Shown here piece by piece: positions 1-8,057 of a DNA stretch of 64,000 nt. Position numbers and translations under genes: made by a program. How positions within the stretch are numbered: the first letter of the stretch is position 1; each line of letters starts with the position of its first letter. The DNA lies in contig NZ_CP041243.1 in the NCBI RefSeq assembly GCF_006547065.1, forward strand, positions 248,001-312,000, written 5' to 3'. The notes under the pieces were generated by a model, which searched no databases, was not told where the DNA came from, and worked only from the letters and a program-made list of their open reading frames with translations. This DNA comes from Brevundimonas sp. M20 (lineage in GTDB: Bacteria; Pseudomonadota; Alphaproteobacteria; Caulobacterales; Caulobacteraceae).

Positions 1-203
1 CCGCCCTGCGTACCCGCGTGGCCCAGTCCGCACCGCGTCTGCGCGCGGCCTATGCGCAGGTGGTGCAGCAACAGGCCGCGGCCCTGTTGCCCGGCGCGCC
101 GCCGGACATCGAACGTCTGGTCACGGCCCTGCAGGGGGCCACCAATACCGTGATGGGCCGGGCGGGCGCCCGGCTGCTCATCGGCACGGTGATGGTGGTC
201 TGA
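1..203 (+). CDS. C-terminal fragment of an unidentified protein
   Basis: An open frame enters from the left edge and stops at 201-203. About 66 residues are visible, rich in Ala, Arg and Gln, ending in a hydrophobic LLIGTVMVV tail. Codon third positions are strongly G/C, as in the neighbouring genes, so I take it as the 3' end of a real gene whose start lies outside the window. A GTG at 18 is possible as a start, but the frame is open upstream of it and no ribosome-binding site can be seen. I recognise no family. It converges on the ABC ATPase gene, leaving about 10 bp between the two stops. Confidence 0.45.
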   Translation, partial: ALRTRVAQSAPRLRAAYAQVVQQQAAALLPGAPPDIERLVTALQGATNTVMGRAGARLLIGTVMVV

Positions 204-212
204 GCCTCCGGT

Positions 213-1187
213 TCAGTCCTTTGTCGGGTCGACCTGGTTCGCATCGCCGTAGGTCAGGGCCAGGAAGACGTCTTCCAGATCCGGATCCTCGGTCGAGATG
301 TCGGCGATGGTCACGCCCGCCGCGCGGACAGCGGCCAGAACGTGCTCAACCGACGACTGGCCCTTCTTGTAGCTGATGGCGAAGGCGCCGTTCGGGCGAG
401 GCACGACGTCGAAGCCCTCGACGGTCGGCAGGCCGTTCAGTTCGCCCTCGGGCGTCACCACCACATTGCGGGTGTCGAGGCGGCGCAGCAGTTGCGACGT
501 CGGCTCGCAGGCGACCACCTGACCCCGGTTCATGATGGCGATGGTGTCGCAGAGTTCCTGCGCCTCCTCGAGGTAGTGGGTGGTCAGCAGGATGGTCACG
601 CCCTCGGCGTTGATCTTGCGGACATACTCCCACAGCTGACGGCGCAGCTCGACATCGACCCCGGCGGTCGGCTCGTCGAGGATGAGGATGGGCGGATTGT
701 GGACCAGCGCCTTGGCCACCATCAGACGGCGCTTCATGCCGCCTGACAGGGCGCGCACATAGGCGTTGGCCTTGTCTGACAGACCGAGTGCGGCCAGCAG
801 TTCGTCCGAGCGGCGCTCATTCTTCGGCACGCCGTAGAAGCCCGCCTGCACCTCCAGCGCCTCGCGCGGGGTGAAGAAGACGTCGGCGACGATCTCCTGC
901 GGCACGACGCCCAGCGCGGCGGCGGCGTCGCGCGGCGACTTGTCGATATCCCGGCCCCAGATCGAGACCGTGCCGCCGGTCTTGTTCACGATGCCGGAGA
1001 TGATGTTGATCAGGGTCGACTTGCCCGCCCCGTTCGGTCCCAGAAGACCGAACATCGAGCCGCGCGGGATGACCAGATCGACGCCGCGCAGGGCGGTCTT
1101 CGGCGCGGCCTTCTTGGTGCCGGCGTAGGTCTTCTCCAGTCCCCGAACTTCAATGGCGTTTTCGGGGAGGGCTTCGGTCTGGGACAT
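213..1187 (-). CDS. ABC transporter ATP-binding protein (ABC-2 exporter type, orphan)
   Basis: The 324-residue protein is the nucleotide-binding subunit of an ABC transporter. Walker A (GPNGAGKS) is at residues 50-57, the signature LSGGM at 147-151, Walker B ILILDEP at 167-173 and the switch histidine near 204. The [10 protein letters not shown] block and C-terminal part closely resemble the ATPase at 31815-32753, which has its permease beside it; this copy has none in the window. It probably energises an ABC-2 type exporter at the inner membrane. The substrate cannot be read from the sequence. The start at MSQTEA fits; an upstream extension is possible but lacks a ribosome-binding site. Confidence 0.9.
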   Translation of the reverse strand: MSQTEALPENAIEVRGLEKTYAGTKKAAPKTALRGVDLVIPRGSMFGLLGPNGAGKSTLINIISGIVNKTGGTVSIWGRDIDKSPRDAAAALGVVPQEIVADVFFTPREALEVQAGFYGVPKNERRSDELLAALGLSDKANAYVRALSGGMKRRLMVAKALVHNPPILILDEPTAGVDVELRRQLWEYVRKINAEGVTILLTTHYLEEAQELCDTIAIMNRGQVVACEPTSQLLRRLDTRNVVVTPEGELNGLPTVEGFDVVPRPNGAFAISYKKGQSSVEHVLAAVRAAGVTIADISTEDPDLEDVFLALTYGDANQVDPTKD

Positions 1188-1272
1188 GCGCGGCTTTCGA
1201 ACAGGGACGGGCCTAAGTAGGCGCGAGGCGGGCTCTCGCCAAGGCGCCCGGAGACAAGGGTGCCTGTCGTTG

Positions 1273-1290
1273 TGTCAATGATGCTTGACA
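1273..1290. promoter_or_regulatory. TGTCAA/TTGACA inverted repeat upstream of a small membrane protein gene
   Basis: TGTCAA (1273-1278) and TTGACA (1285-1290) form a perfect 6-bp inverted repeat with a 6-bp centre. Related TTGTCA and TTGAC words follow at 1316 and 1337, before the ATG at 1354. The right arm could also serve as a -35 box, but no good -10 box lies at 17 bp. It could be an operator or part of a promoter; the role is inferred. Confidence 0.3.
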
Positions 1291-1353
1291 ATGCACCTGT
1301 CTATGTCTAGGAAGCTTGTCATTATGGATAGTTTCCTTGACGGAGAAGTTCAA

Positions 1354-1608
1354 ATGACACGCACGAAGATGATCGGTTTTTCGGCCCTGACGGCCTGTGT
1401 TCTGGGGTACGGCGCCTCGGCCGCGGTCGTCGTCCTGCAGCGGATGGATGTGCTGAGCCTGCAGGAAGCCCTGTGGTACGGCGTTCCGGCCGCGACGGTC
1501 GGCGAGATCGGCCTGTGGGTCGCGGCGGGGTCGCTGGGCTGGAGTCTGTTCCGGAAACGCAAGGCGTTCATTGATCGCGTCTTCCGTCGTCGGCCCGCTG
1601 CGGTTTGA
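1354..1608 (+). CDS. Small two-helix membrane protein, unknown function
   Basis: The 84-residue protein has two hydrophobic segments, about residues 8-28 and 40-65, and an Arg/Lys-rich tail (FRKRKAFIDRVFRRRP) expected on the cytoplasmic side. The start at 1354 is chosen because GGAGAAG lies at 1342-1348, six bases upstream; an in-frame ATG at 1285 would begin inside the inverted-repeat region. No family is recognised. The upstream region is unusually rich in TTGACA-like words, which suggests regulated expression. It sits alone between a minus-strand ABC ATPase and a zinc-finger protein gene. Confidence 0.6.
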   Translation: MTRTKMIGFSALTACVLGYGASAAVVVLQRMDVLSLQEALWYGVPAATVGEIGLWVAAGSLGWSLFRKRKAFIDRVFRRRPAAV

Positions 1609-1664
1609 CGACTGCGCCGGGGCCGCATAGGGAGGCGTTACGCCCATCGCACCAAGGTCGCGCC

Positions 1665-1895
1665 ATGCCTCCCTCCGCCATCATTCCCCCCGCCGAAGAA
1701 ATCGTGGTGACGGAAAAGCGCGTCGCCTGCGACGGCGGAGGCGGCCCCCTCGGCCACCCGCTCGTCTACATGGATATGGGCGAGGACGACTTCGTCGAGT
1801 GCGGCTACTGCGACCGTAAATTCGTGCTGTCGACGAAGAAGAAGGCGCACAGCGACTACCACAGCCCGGCCGCGCGCCCGCCCGAAGCGCACTGA
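1665..1895 (+). CDS. zf-CHCC zinc-finger domain protein (NDUFS6-like)
   Basis: This is a 76-residue protein. A cysteine in RVACDG, a histidine in GHPLVY and the pair CGYC form the Cys-His-Cys-Cys zinc-binding pattern of the zf-CHCC family, related to the NDUFS6 accessory subunit of complex I. In alphaproteobacteria these short stand-alone proteins are common and may associate with respiratory complex I, though that is family knowledge and not shown here. I use the ATG at 1665; an upstream ATG at 1605 overlaps the previous gene and would add 20 low-complexity residues. Confidence 0.8.
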   Translation: MPPSAIIPPAEEIVVTEKRVACDGGGGPLGHPLVYMDMGEDDFVECGYCDRKFVLSTKKKAHSDYHSPAARPPEAH

Positions 1896-1899
1896 GCCT

Positions 1900-2601
1900 C
1901 TACAAGCGGCATTCCCTGAGTCGGATCGTTGTGAACTCGCCCAGGGACAATGCGTCGTCGCGCGTGAGGTCTTTTGCCGTCCTGTAGCTGTCACGAAGAT
2001 CTCGTTGCAGAACGTACCAAGCCGCGAAGGTCGTGCGCAGGGTTGGCAGCGAGGCATTCCTGTCCTCAACGAAAATCTTGAGCGGCGGATATCCTCGAGA
2101 GTCGAGGGCACCTTTTTCGACCACCTCGGCTATACCGATAGCGATGAGTTCGTTTTCCGCGCCTTGCAGGTTCGCGGACTTCGCGCCGCAGTTCTGTAAT
2201 TGGCAATCGACGATCAGTCGTGTGCCGCCGGGGTCTGTTTCACCGGTTACCCTGAAGGTTACATCTGCCCCACCGGAGAGAGCTTCTGAGGCTTCCAACG
2301 GCGTGAGGCCTTCAAGCTCTGCGAAGGTGCTTCGCCCGGCCTTCCACTCAGCCTTGACGTACATGGCTTGTGATGCGGCAAGTCCGTCATGGCCTTGAAC
2401 ACCCATCATCACTGAAGCCGCCTGAACGAGGTCGGTGGGGGACACCCGAACCTCGACGTCTTGACACCCCTTGGAGGGAGGGACCGCAGAAGGTTCACTG
2501 GTGTTCGCTTCAGGAGGAACCGTTGGAACGGTCTCCGTCTTCTCCGTGGCTTGTGTGCATGCCGCCACCCCCAGGGCGGCCAAGAGCATCGCGCGCTTCA
2601 C
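1900..2601 (-). CDS. Putative lipoprotein of unknown function
   Basis: The 233-residue protein begins with a short hydrophobic leader ending in a lipobox (VAAC, cysteine near residue 13), followed by a Thr/Pro/Glu-rich linker. It is therefore probably lipidated and periplasmic. The GTG start at 2601 overlaps the TGA of the DUF885 gene by four bases (GTGA), which points to translational coupling; ATG 2589 is the alternative. The body contains paired cysteines (CQLQNC) that could form a disulfide. No domain is recognised. Its coupling to an exported hydrolase-like protein suggests a shared envelope role, which is inference. Confidence 0.65.
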   Translation of the reverse strand: MKRAMLLAALGVAACTQATEKTETVPTVPPEANTSEPSAVPPSKGCQDVEVRVSPTDLVQAASVMMGVQGHDGLAASQAMYVKAEWKAGRSTFAELEGLTPLEASEALSGGADVTFRVTGETDPGGTRLIVDCQLQNCGAKSANLQGAENELIAIGIAEVVEKGALDSRGYPPLKIFVEDRNASLPTLRTTFAAWYVLQRDLRDSYRTAKDLTRDDALSLGEFTTIRLRECRL

Positions 2602-4454
2602 GATTGCGGCGCGCCCCCGCCCGCCGCGATCCAGCCGTCGATCTGGGTCTCCAGAACGTCGAGCGGCACCGAGCCCGAACCCAGCACGACCGCGTGGAAG
2701 TCGCGGATGTCGAAGCGATCGCCCAGCGCCGTTTGCGCGCGCTGGCGCAGCTCCATGATCTTCAACTCGCCGATCTTGTAGCTGGTCGCCTGACCGGGGC
2801 TGGTGATGTAGCGCTCGACCTCCTTCCGGATGTCGCGTTCGGACAGCAGGGAGTTCTGGCGGAAATAGTCCATCGCCTGTTCGCGGGTCCAGCGCTTGGC
2901 GTGCAGGCCGGTGTCGGTGACCAGACGCACCGCGCGCCATAGCTCGGTCGAGAGGCGGCCGAAGTCCGAATAAGGGTCCTGATAGAAGCCCATCTCCTTG
3001 CCCAGACGCTCGGCGTACAGGCCCCAGCCCTCGGCGTATGCGCCGTAGCCGCCGAAGCGGCGGAAGGACGGCAGGCCCTGCATCTCCTGCGCCCAGGCGA
3101 TCTGGAAGTGATGGCCCGGCGCCCCCTCGTGGTAGCTGATGCCCTCGATCTGGGGCTTCAGCACCTGGGTCATGTCCGACAGGTTCACATAGTAGATGCC
3201 CGGTCGTGAGCCGTCGGGGGCCGGCGAGTTGTAGAAGGCGATGCTGGCGGTGGACTCGCGCCAGGCTTCGACGGCCCGGACTTCCAGCGCGGCCTCGGGC
3301 AGGTCGCTGAACCAGCGCGGGGCGGCCTCCATCACCTGGGCGATGAAGGCGCGGGCGTCGGTCAGATACTGCTCCTTGCCCTCCGGCGTGTTCGGATACT
3401 GGAAGCGCGGATCGGTCTTCAGCAGGGTGAACATCTCCTGCAGCGAGCCGGTGAAGCCGACGCGATCCATGATCACCTGCATCTCGCCCTGCAGGCGTGA
3501 GACCTCGCTGAGGCCGATCTCGTGGATCTGGTCGGCGGTCAGGTCGGTGGTGGTCGAGAGGCGCAGGCGGGCGTTGTAGTAGGCCTCGCCGTCCGGGAGC
3601 CGCCAGACCCCGCCGTCGCGATCGGGCATGGCCGCCGCCTGCTGCTGCACCTCGGCCAGAGCCGTCAGCACCCCTTCATAGCCGCGCTTCCATTCGCCGG
3701 TCAGGGCCGCGCGGCTTTCCGCCAGCAGGCGGTCCTTTGTCGCCTGATCCGCCTCAAGCGCGCCGATCTTGCGCTGGAAATCCGCCCAGACGGGATTGTC
3801 CGCACCGCCGTCGAAGGGCGCGCCGGTGATGATGTTGCGGGTGTTGGCGATGGAGGGTTCGAACACGAAGTTCGGGGAGATGACCCCTTTCGACGCCCGG
3901 TCGCGCAGTTCGGCGGCGATCTCGCCCATCACACGCTCGCTGTCGCGCAGGCGCGAGACATAGGCCTCTGCGTCCGGGACGCTGGAGACGCGATGATTGT
4001 TGATCATGAAGACCGGCAGGCTGGTCGTCGGATTGCCGTTGGCGGCGAACTGATAACCCCAGTCACGCCACCGGTTCGACAGCCGGGCCTGTTCGACGCC
4101 GTACTCGAACAGCCGCATCGACATCCGGCTGTCGGCGCTGAGGTGAGCCGGATCGAACTGCGCCTTCATCTGCGCCAGCTGGCTCTCGGCCAGCGCGAGG
4201 GAGCGCTCGGCCGCCGCGTCGGTGGTGTCGTCAAGCCGGTCGTAGTCGGTCTTGAGGCCCAGCGAGGTCATGGTCTGCGGCGAAAGGGCGATCCGCGCCT
4301 GCCAGGCCTGTTCGAAGAAGGCCGCCAGTCGGGCGTCCTCGGTCTGGATCGCCGCATCGGCGGAAGCGGGCGCCGGGGTCTGGGCCGAGGACGCAACAGG
4401 CGCGCCGGCCAGCACGGCGACGGCGCAGACAGTGGAGACGAGCAGACGACGCAT
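2598..4454 (-). CDS. DUF885 family exported protein, putative metallopeptidase
   Basis: The 618-residue protein has a Sec signal peptide (residues 1 to about 25, ending SSAQ). The C-terminal half carries the DUF885 hallmark: SYHEGAPGHH followed by AEGWGLYAERLG. These HExxxHH and E elements resemble zinc-peptidase sites, and DUF885 proteins are usually described as probable periplasmic hydrolases. Length is typical for the family. It is the first gene of a minus-strand pair; its stop overlaps the start of the downstream lipoprotein gene. The substrate is unknown. Confidence 0.88.
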   Translation of the reverse strand: MRRLLVSTVCAVAVLAGAPVASSAQTPAPASADAAIQTEDARLAAFFEQAWQARIALSPQTMTSLGLKTDYDRLDDTTDAAAERSLALAESQLAQMKAQFDPAHLSADSRMSMRLFEYGVEQARLSNRWRDWGYQFAANGNPTTSLPVFMINNHRVSSVPDAEAYVSRLRDSERVMGEIAAELRDRASKGVISPNFVFEPSIANTRNIITGAPFDGGADNPVWADFQRKIGALEADQATKDRLLAESRAALTGEWKRGYEGVLTALAEVQQQAAAMPDRDGGVWRLPDGEAYYNARLRLSTTTDLTADQIHEIGLSEVSRLQGEMQVIMDRVGFTGSLQEMFTLLKTDPRFQYPNTPEGKEQYLTDARAFIAQVMEAAPRWFSDLPEAALEVRAVEAWRESTASIAFYNSPAPDGSRPGIYYVNLSDMTQVLKPQIEGISYHEGAPGHHFQIAWAQEMQGLPSFRRFGGYGAYAEGWGLYAERLGKEMGFYQDPYSDFGRLSTELWRAVRLVTDTGLHAKRWTREQAMDYFRQNSLLSERDIRKEVERYITSPGQATSYKIGELKIMELRQRAQTALGDRFDIRDFHAVVLGSGSVPLDVLETQIDGWIAAGGGAPQS

Positions 4455-4521
4455 GAAACCCTCCCGAAACAGAGGGGGCGACCTTCGACGCTCGGGCGGA
4501 TGTGCGCAAGCCGTCGGGAGG

Positions 4522-4833
4522 TCAGTCCTCGCGGGTCTTGGCGATCTCGGCGCTTTCGGCCTTCAGCGGTTTGGAGACCGGGCAAACCTCCTGCGCATAG
4601 CTGTGCAGTGTATTGGCCAGATGGTCGGGCACCAAACTGTAGTGAACGTACTGGCCCTTCTTCTCGCTGGTCACGAGGCCGGCGTTCTCAAGCACGGTCA
4701 GGTGCTGGCTGACTGCAGGCTTGGAAATCTCGAACCGCGCCGCGATCTCGCCCGCCGTCAGATCGGTGTGGGCGAGGTAGGCCAGAATCTTTCGACGGAT
4801 CTGGGAAGAGAGGGCTTCGAACACGCGCTGCAT
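4522..4833 (-). CDS. ArsR/SmtB-family winged-helix regulator
   Basis: The 103-residue protein has the ArsR layout: the recognition region TAGEIAARFEISKPAVSQHLTVL (roughly residues 26-48), then LVTSEKKGQYVHYSL, the beta wing. No CxC metal-binding motif precedes the helix, so it may not be a metal sensor. Cysteine appears only near the C terminus (VCPVSK). It is divergent from the membrane protein and desaturase genes at 4923 and 5326, and the 89-bp gap contains an A/T-rich inverted repeat. It probably represses one or both directions. Confidence 0.88.
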   Translation of the reverse strand: MQRVFEALSSQIRRKILAYLAHTDLTAGEIAARFEISKPAVSQHLTVLENAGLVTSEKKGQYVHYSLVPDHLANTLHSYAQEVCPVSKPLKAESAEIAKTRED

Positions 4834-4879
4834 GGCTGCGACATTTAAGCGATTTGCGAACCACTTGCCAGCATGGCGA

Positions 4880-4905
4880 TTTAGGCATTTAAAGAATGTC
4901 CTAAA
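4880..4905. promoter_or_regulatory. Candidate ArsR operator
   Basis: TTTAGG (4880-4885) and CCTAAA (4900-4905) are exact inverted arms, and the homology continues inward (CATT against AATG, with a one-base bulge). ATTTAA-like words also occur at 4850 and 4888. The block is much more A/T-rich than its surroundings. It lies between the divergent ArsR gene and the membrane protein/desaturase pair, which is the normal place for such an operator. Confidence 0.5.
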
Positions 4906-4922
4906 TACCGAAAAGGTGGGCG

Positions 4923-5342
4923 ATGACCGCTGAAAGGTTCTTCGACGGTGTGCGGGGTGGGCTTTATGCCTTCATGAGTCTGGCCGCGGGAGGGTTGGTC
5001 GCGGGTTTGGTGACATGTCTGGTGTCCTTGTTTGCGGGGTCTCTTGGTTTGTTCATCGGCATCGTCGCTCTGGCGATCTGGCCGATCGGGATGATCTGCG
5101 TCGGGGGACCCGTCTGGGCGCTGCTGCATTTGCTTGGCCGCCGCAGCCGGAGCGACGCCCGTCTCGCCGGGAGCGTGGGTGGGGGGCTCTCTGTTCTGAT
5201 TGTCGGGGGCGGACTGTTCGCAGGAAGCGGCGAGTTTTGGCCGGTCGTGGTGCTGGGGGCGGCAGGGACGCTTGGCGGCCTCGTCGGCGGGAGTGTGGTC
5301 TGGACTATGGCTTATGGAGGGCGGCATGACGCACGCGCATGA
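4923..5342 (+). CDS. Small integral membrane protein, unknown
   Basis: The 139-residue protein is very hydrophobic and Gly-rich, with about four predicted membrane segments (residues 13-35, 38-65, 85-102 and 106-132). No motif suggests an enzyme. It overlaps the start of the downstream desaturase gene by 17 bp, so the two are probably translated from one transcript. It lies just after the ArsR operator candidate. The ATG at 4923 is preceded by an AAAAGGTGGG ribosome-binding region. The function is unrecognised; a membrane or lipid-related role is suggested only by its neighbour. Confidence 0.6.
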   Translation: MTAERFFDGVRGGLYAFMSLAAGGLVAGLVTCLVSLFAGSLGLFIGIVALAIWPIGMICVGGPVWALLHLLGRRSRSDARLAGSVGGGLSVLIVGGGLFAGSGEFWPVVVLGAAGTLGGLVGGSVVWTMAYGGRHDARA

Positions 5343-6240
5343 CGACCTCTGCGCGGTCAATAGCCTGATCGAGACGCCCGATTGCTCACCGGTCGAGGGA
5401 CGGGTGGTCTGGGATCCGGCGCACTCGGTGTGGAACGGCGGGATGCTGGCCGGCGCGCTGGTGCTGGGGCCGTTGACAGTCAGTCCGGGCGCGCTGGCGG
5501 TGTTCGCCCTGACGACCGGCGGCGCCCTGCTGCTGGGCCATTCGGTCGGATTTCATCGGGGACTGATCCACGGCAGCTTCAAATGCCCGCTTTGGCTGGA
5601 GCATCTGCTGGTCTGGATCGGGACCGCCGTGGGCATGAGCGGACCGTTCTGGATGATCCGCACCCATGATCTGCGTGACTGGGCGCAGCGCCAGTCTGAC
5701 TGTCATGACTATCTGGCCCACCGACGGCCCATGCTGATTGATGCCATCTGGCAGATGCATTGCCGGCTGGAACTGGCGCATCCGCCCGCCTTTGATATGG
5801 GCCGGGTCGGGCGGGACCGTTTCTATCGTTTCCTCGAACGCACATGGATGCTGCAGCAGGTTCCGATCGCGGGCGGGCTCTACCTTCTGGGTGGCTGGGG
5901 CTTCGTGGTCTGGGGCGTGTGCGCGCGGGTGTCGGCCTCGGTGGTCGGTCACTGGTTCGTCGGCCATCTGGCGCACCGGCGCGGGCCGCAGAGCTGGCTG
6001 GTCGAGGGGGCGGGCGTGCAGGCGCATGATGTGCCCTGGGCCGCGATCCCGACGATGGGCGAGGCCTGGCACAACAATCATCACGCCTTCCCCGGCTCGG
6101 CCCGCATCGGCCTGCATCCCGGCCAGAGCGACTGGGGCTACCGGTTCATCCGGTTGCTGGAGAAGGCCGGCTTGGCGTGGGATGTGCGGACGCCCGAGAC
6201 CATGGGCGCGCGCAAGGTGCTGGTGGCGGCGAAGTCCTAG
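5326..6240 (+). CDS. Acyl-CoA/fatty-acid desaturase
   Basis: The 304-residue membrane di-iron desaturase should introduce a double bond into acyl chains. Histidine box 1 is HSVGFH at residues 72-77 and box 3 is HNNHH at 249-253. The usual second box (HRxHH) is replaced by HDLRDWAQRQSDCHD (114-128), a variant that I recall from a bacterial subgroup of this family. Hydrophobic segments lie near residues 35-70, 92-112 and 180-205. The start at 5326 has GGAGG six bases upstream; an earlier in-frame start at 5200 would lie inside the preceding gene. Its stop overlaps that of the converging lipoprotein gene (CTAG). Confidence 0.85.
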   Translation: MTHAHDDLCAVNSLIETPDCSPVEGRVVWDPAHSVWNGGMLAGALVLGPLTVSPGALAVFALTTGGALLLGHSVGFHRGLIHGSFKCPLWLEHLLVWIGTAVGMSGPFWMIRTHDLRDWAQRQSDCHDYLAHRRPMLIDAIWQMHCRLELAHPPAFDMGRVGRDRFYRFLERTWMLQQVPIAGGLYLLGGWGFVVWGVCARVSASVVGHWFVGHLAHRRGPQSWLVEGAGVQAHDVPWAAIPTMGEAWHNNHHAFPGSARIGLHPGQSDWGYRFIRLLEKAGLAWDVRTPETMGARKVLVAAKS

Positions 6241-6854
6241 AACTGACGCCAGCTGTCGCCGGGGTCGCGCTCACCGGGATCGACGCTCTGCTGGCCGAAG
6301 GTCAGGATCATGAAGAGCTTGTGGCTGCGGATGCGGAACTGGCCGGTCATCGGCAGGACGCCGCCCAGCGGGGCGCCCGTCTTGGGCTCGTAGAGGAAGC
6401 CCGAGAACTCGGCCACGCCGATCCGGTCGCGGCGGCTGTAGACCGACAGTTCCGGGATTGAGACGACGTTGAAGGTCTCGTTGATCGGCACCCGCATGTC
6501 CGGAAGACCGAAGACGCGACGCATCTGCTCCAGCGACAGGGCGCCGATGCGCAGTTCAAACACCGCGTCGGCCTCGGCCTTGCTCGGGGCCAGGGCGTAG
6601 CCGGCGTCCGACAGGGCGTTGCGGATGGCGCTGACGGCGTAGGGGCTGCTTTCGGCGCGGAAATAGGTGTCGTCCACGAAGACGCGCGAGCCCGCCGGGA
6701 TCGGCAAGGTCAGGCCCTCGACCGCCCGATCCGCCGCGCGGGCGATCAGCAGCTGCTCCGTCGCGGAGCGCGACGGATAGGTCTCGGATGTGGAGGCGCA
6801 GGCCGTCAGGCCCATCAGGGCCACAGGCAGAAGGGCGAAAGCTCTCAAGGTCAC
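6237..6854 (-). CDS. Lipoprotein, probably DUF6655 family
   Basis: The 205-residue protein has a signal peptide with lipobox LTAC (cysteine near residue 19), so it is probably anchored in the envelope. The segment [16 protein letters not shown] after the leader is what I associate with DUF6655 lipoproteins; the function is unknown. The ATG at 6854 overlaps the glyoxalase stop (ATGA), so it is likely translated with that gene. Its own stop shares bases with the stop of the converging desaturase gene. Confidence 0.7.
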   Translation of the reverse strand: MTLRAFALLPVALMGLTACASTSETYPSRSATEQLLIARAADRAVEGLTLPIPAGSRVFVDDTYFRAESSPYAVSAIRNALSDAGYALAPSKAEADAVFELRIGALSLEQMRRVFGLPDMRVPINETFNVVSIPELSVYSRRDRIGVAEFSGFLYEPKTGAPLGGVLPMTGQFRIRSHKLFMILTFGQQSVDPGERDPGDSWRQF

Positions 6855-7291
6855 CAGCTCCCCGTGTTGGGCATGGAGGCCCAGGGTTCGGCGGGCGCCA
6901 GCGGCTCGCCTTCCTGCAGCAGCTCGATGGAGATGCCGTCCGGCGACCGGACGAAGGCCATGTGGCCATCACGGGGCGGACGATTGATGGTCACCCCGCC
7001 GTCGGCCAGCCTCTGGCAGGCGGCGTAGATGTCATCGACCTTGTAGGCCAGATGGCCGAAATTGCGGCCGCCGGTGTAGGTCTCGGGATCCCAGTTGTAG
7101 GTCAGTTCGACTTCGGGGGCGCGTTCAGCCTCGGAGCGCGCCGTGTCCTTGGGTGCGGCGAGGAAGATCAGGGTGAAGCGGCCCTTCTCGTTCTCCATCC
7201 GGCGCATCTCCTGCAGACCCAGAAGGTCGCACCAGAAGCGCAGCGAGGCGTCGAGGTCGGTCACGCGGACCATGGTGTGCAGATAACGCAT
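6851..7291 (-). CDS. gloA: Lactoylglutathione lyase (glyoxalase I), VOC fold
   Basis: The 146-residue protein isomerises the hemithioacetal of methylglyoxal and glutathione to S-lactoylglutathione. The four metal ligands expected of GloA are visible: H5 (YLHTM), E62 (VELTYNW), H80 (NFGHLAY) and E123 (SIELLQ). [11 protein letters not shown] near the N terminus and DPDG-like PDGISIELL near the C terminus are family hallmarks. Length is close to the E. coli enzyme (135) with a short tail. It is followed, with a four-base overlap, by a lipoprotein gene. Confidence 0.93.
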   Translation of the reverse strand: MRYLHTMVRVTDLDASLRFWCDLLGLQEMRRMENEKGRFTLIFLAAPKDTARSEAERAPEVELTYNWDPETYTGGRNFGHLAYKVDDIYAACQRLADGGVTINRPPRDGHMAFVRSPDGISIELLQEGEPLAPAEPWASMPNTGSW

Positions 7292-7433
7292 GGAAATTCC
7301 GGGGCCTGGGGAGGGCGAAGGCGGCCTTATAGCGGCGGATCGACGCGACGGCGACTCAACAGGCGTTTCGGCGGATGCGCGGGGCGCCCGGATCGGCTAG
7401 AGGCGGTGGCTCGGCTTTTCCGCCGGAGGATTG

Positions 7434-8012
7434 ATGCTTCGCAAGCTTTACGACTGGGTCTTCTCGCTGGCCCGCAGCAAGCACGCCACCAAGTCGTTGG
7501 CGGTGGTCTCTTTCGCCGAGAGCTCTTTTTTCCCGATTCCGCCAGACGTGATGCTGGCGCCGATGATCCTGGCGCGGCCGGAGAAGGCCTATTTCTACGC
7601 CGGGGTCTGCACCGTGGCCTCGGTGCTGGGCGGCATCGCGGGCTATGCGATCGGCTATTTCCTGACGGATGTCGGCCTGTGGCTGATGAGCGTGCTGGGC
7701 CATGCCGAGGGCCTGGAGGAGTTCAAACGCTGGTTTGAGCAATGGGGTCTGGCGGTCATTCTGGTGAAGGGCCTGACGCCCATCCCCTACAAGCTGGTGA
7801 CCATCGCCTCTGGTCTGGCCGCTTTCAGCTTCCCGGCGTTCGTGGCCGCGTCGGTTGTGACGCGCGGCGGACGCTTCTTCCTGGAAGCCTGGATTCTGAA
7901 GACATGGGGCCCGGCCATGCTCGAGATGGTCGAGAAGCGTCTGGCCCTGTGGACGGTGATCGGACTGGTCGTGCTGATCGGCGCCTTCGCGGCGGTGAAG
8001 CTGCTCTTCTAA
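7434..8012 (+). CDS. YqaA family (SNARE-associated/DedA-related) membrane protein
   Basis: The 192-residue integral membrane protein belongs to the DedA/VTT-related YqaA group. SFAESSFFPIPPDVMLAPM near residues 27-45 and GLTPIPYKLVTIASG near 114-128 are the two re-entrant Pro-containing loops typical of the fold. Members are thought to move lipids or affect envelope homeostasis. The first base triplet at 7431 is TTG; ATG 7434 is used, with GGAGG at 7427-7431. A short gap separates it from dsbB on the same strand. Confidence 0.87.
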   Translation: MLRKLYDWVFSLARSKHATKSLAVVSFAESSFFPIPPDVMLAPMILARPEKAYFYAGVCTVASVLGGIAGYAIGYFLTDVGLWLMSVLGHAEGLEEFKRWFEQWGLAVILVKGLTPIPYKLVTIASGLAAFSFPAFVAASVVTRGGRFFLEAWILKTWGPAMLEMVEKRLALWTVIGLVVLIGAFAAVKLLF

Positions 8013-8057
8013 ACGCCAATCGACGGACGCCTCCGGCCCGGCTATGAACGTCGTCCG

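Noticed and set aside
1285..1353. Upstream ATG for the small membrane protein at 1354
   Set aside because: It lies in the inverted repeat and lacks a ribosome-binding site, while 1354 has GGAGAAG at a good distance.
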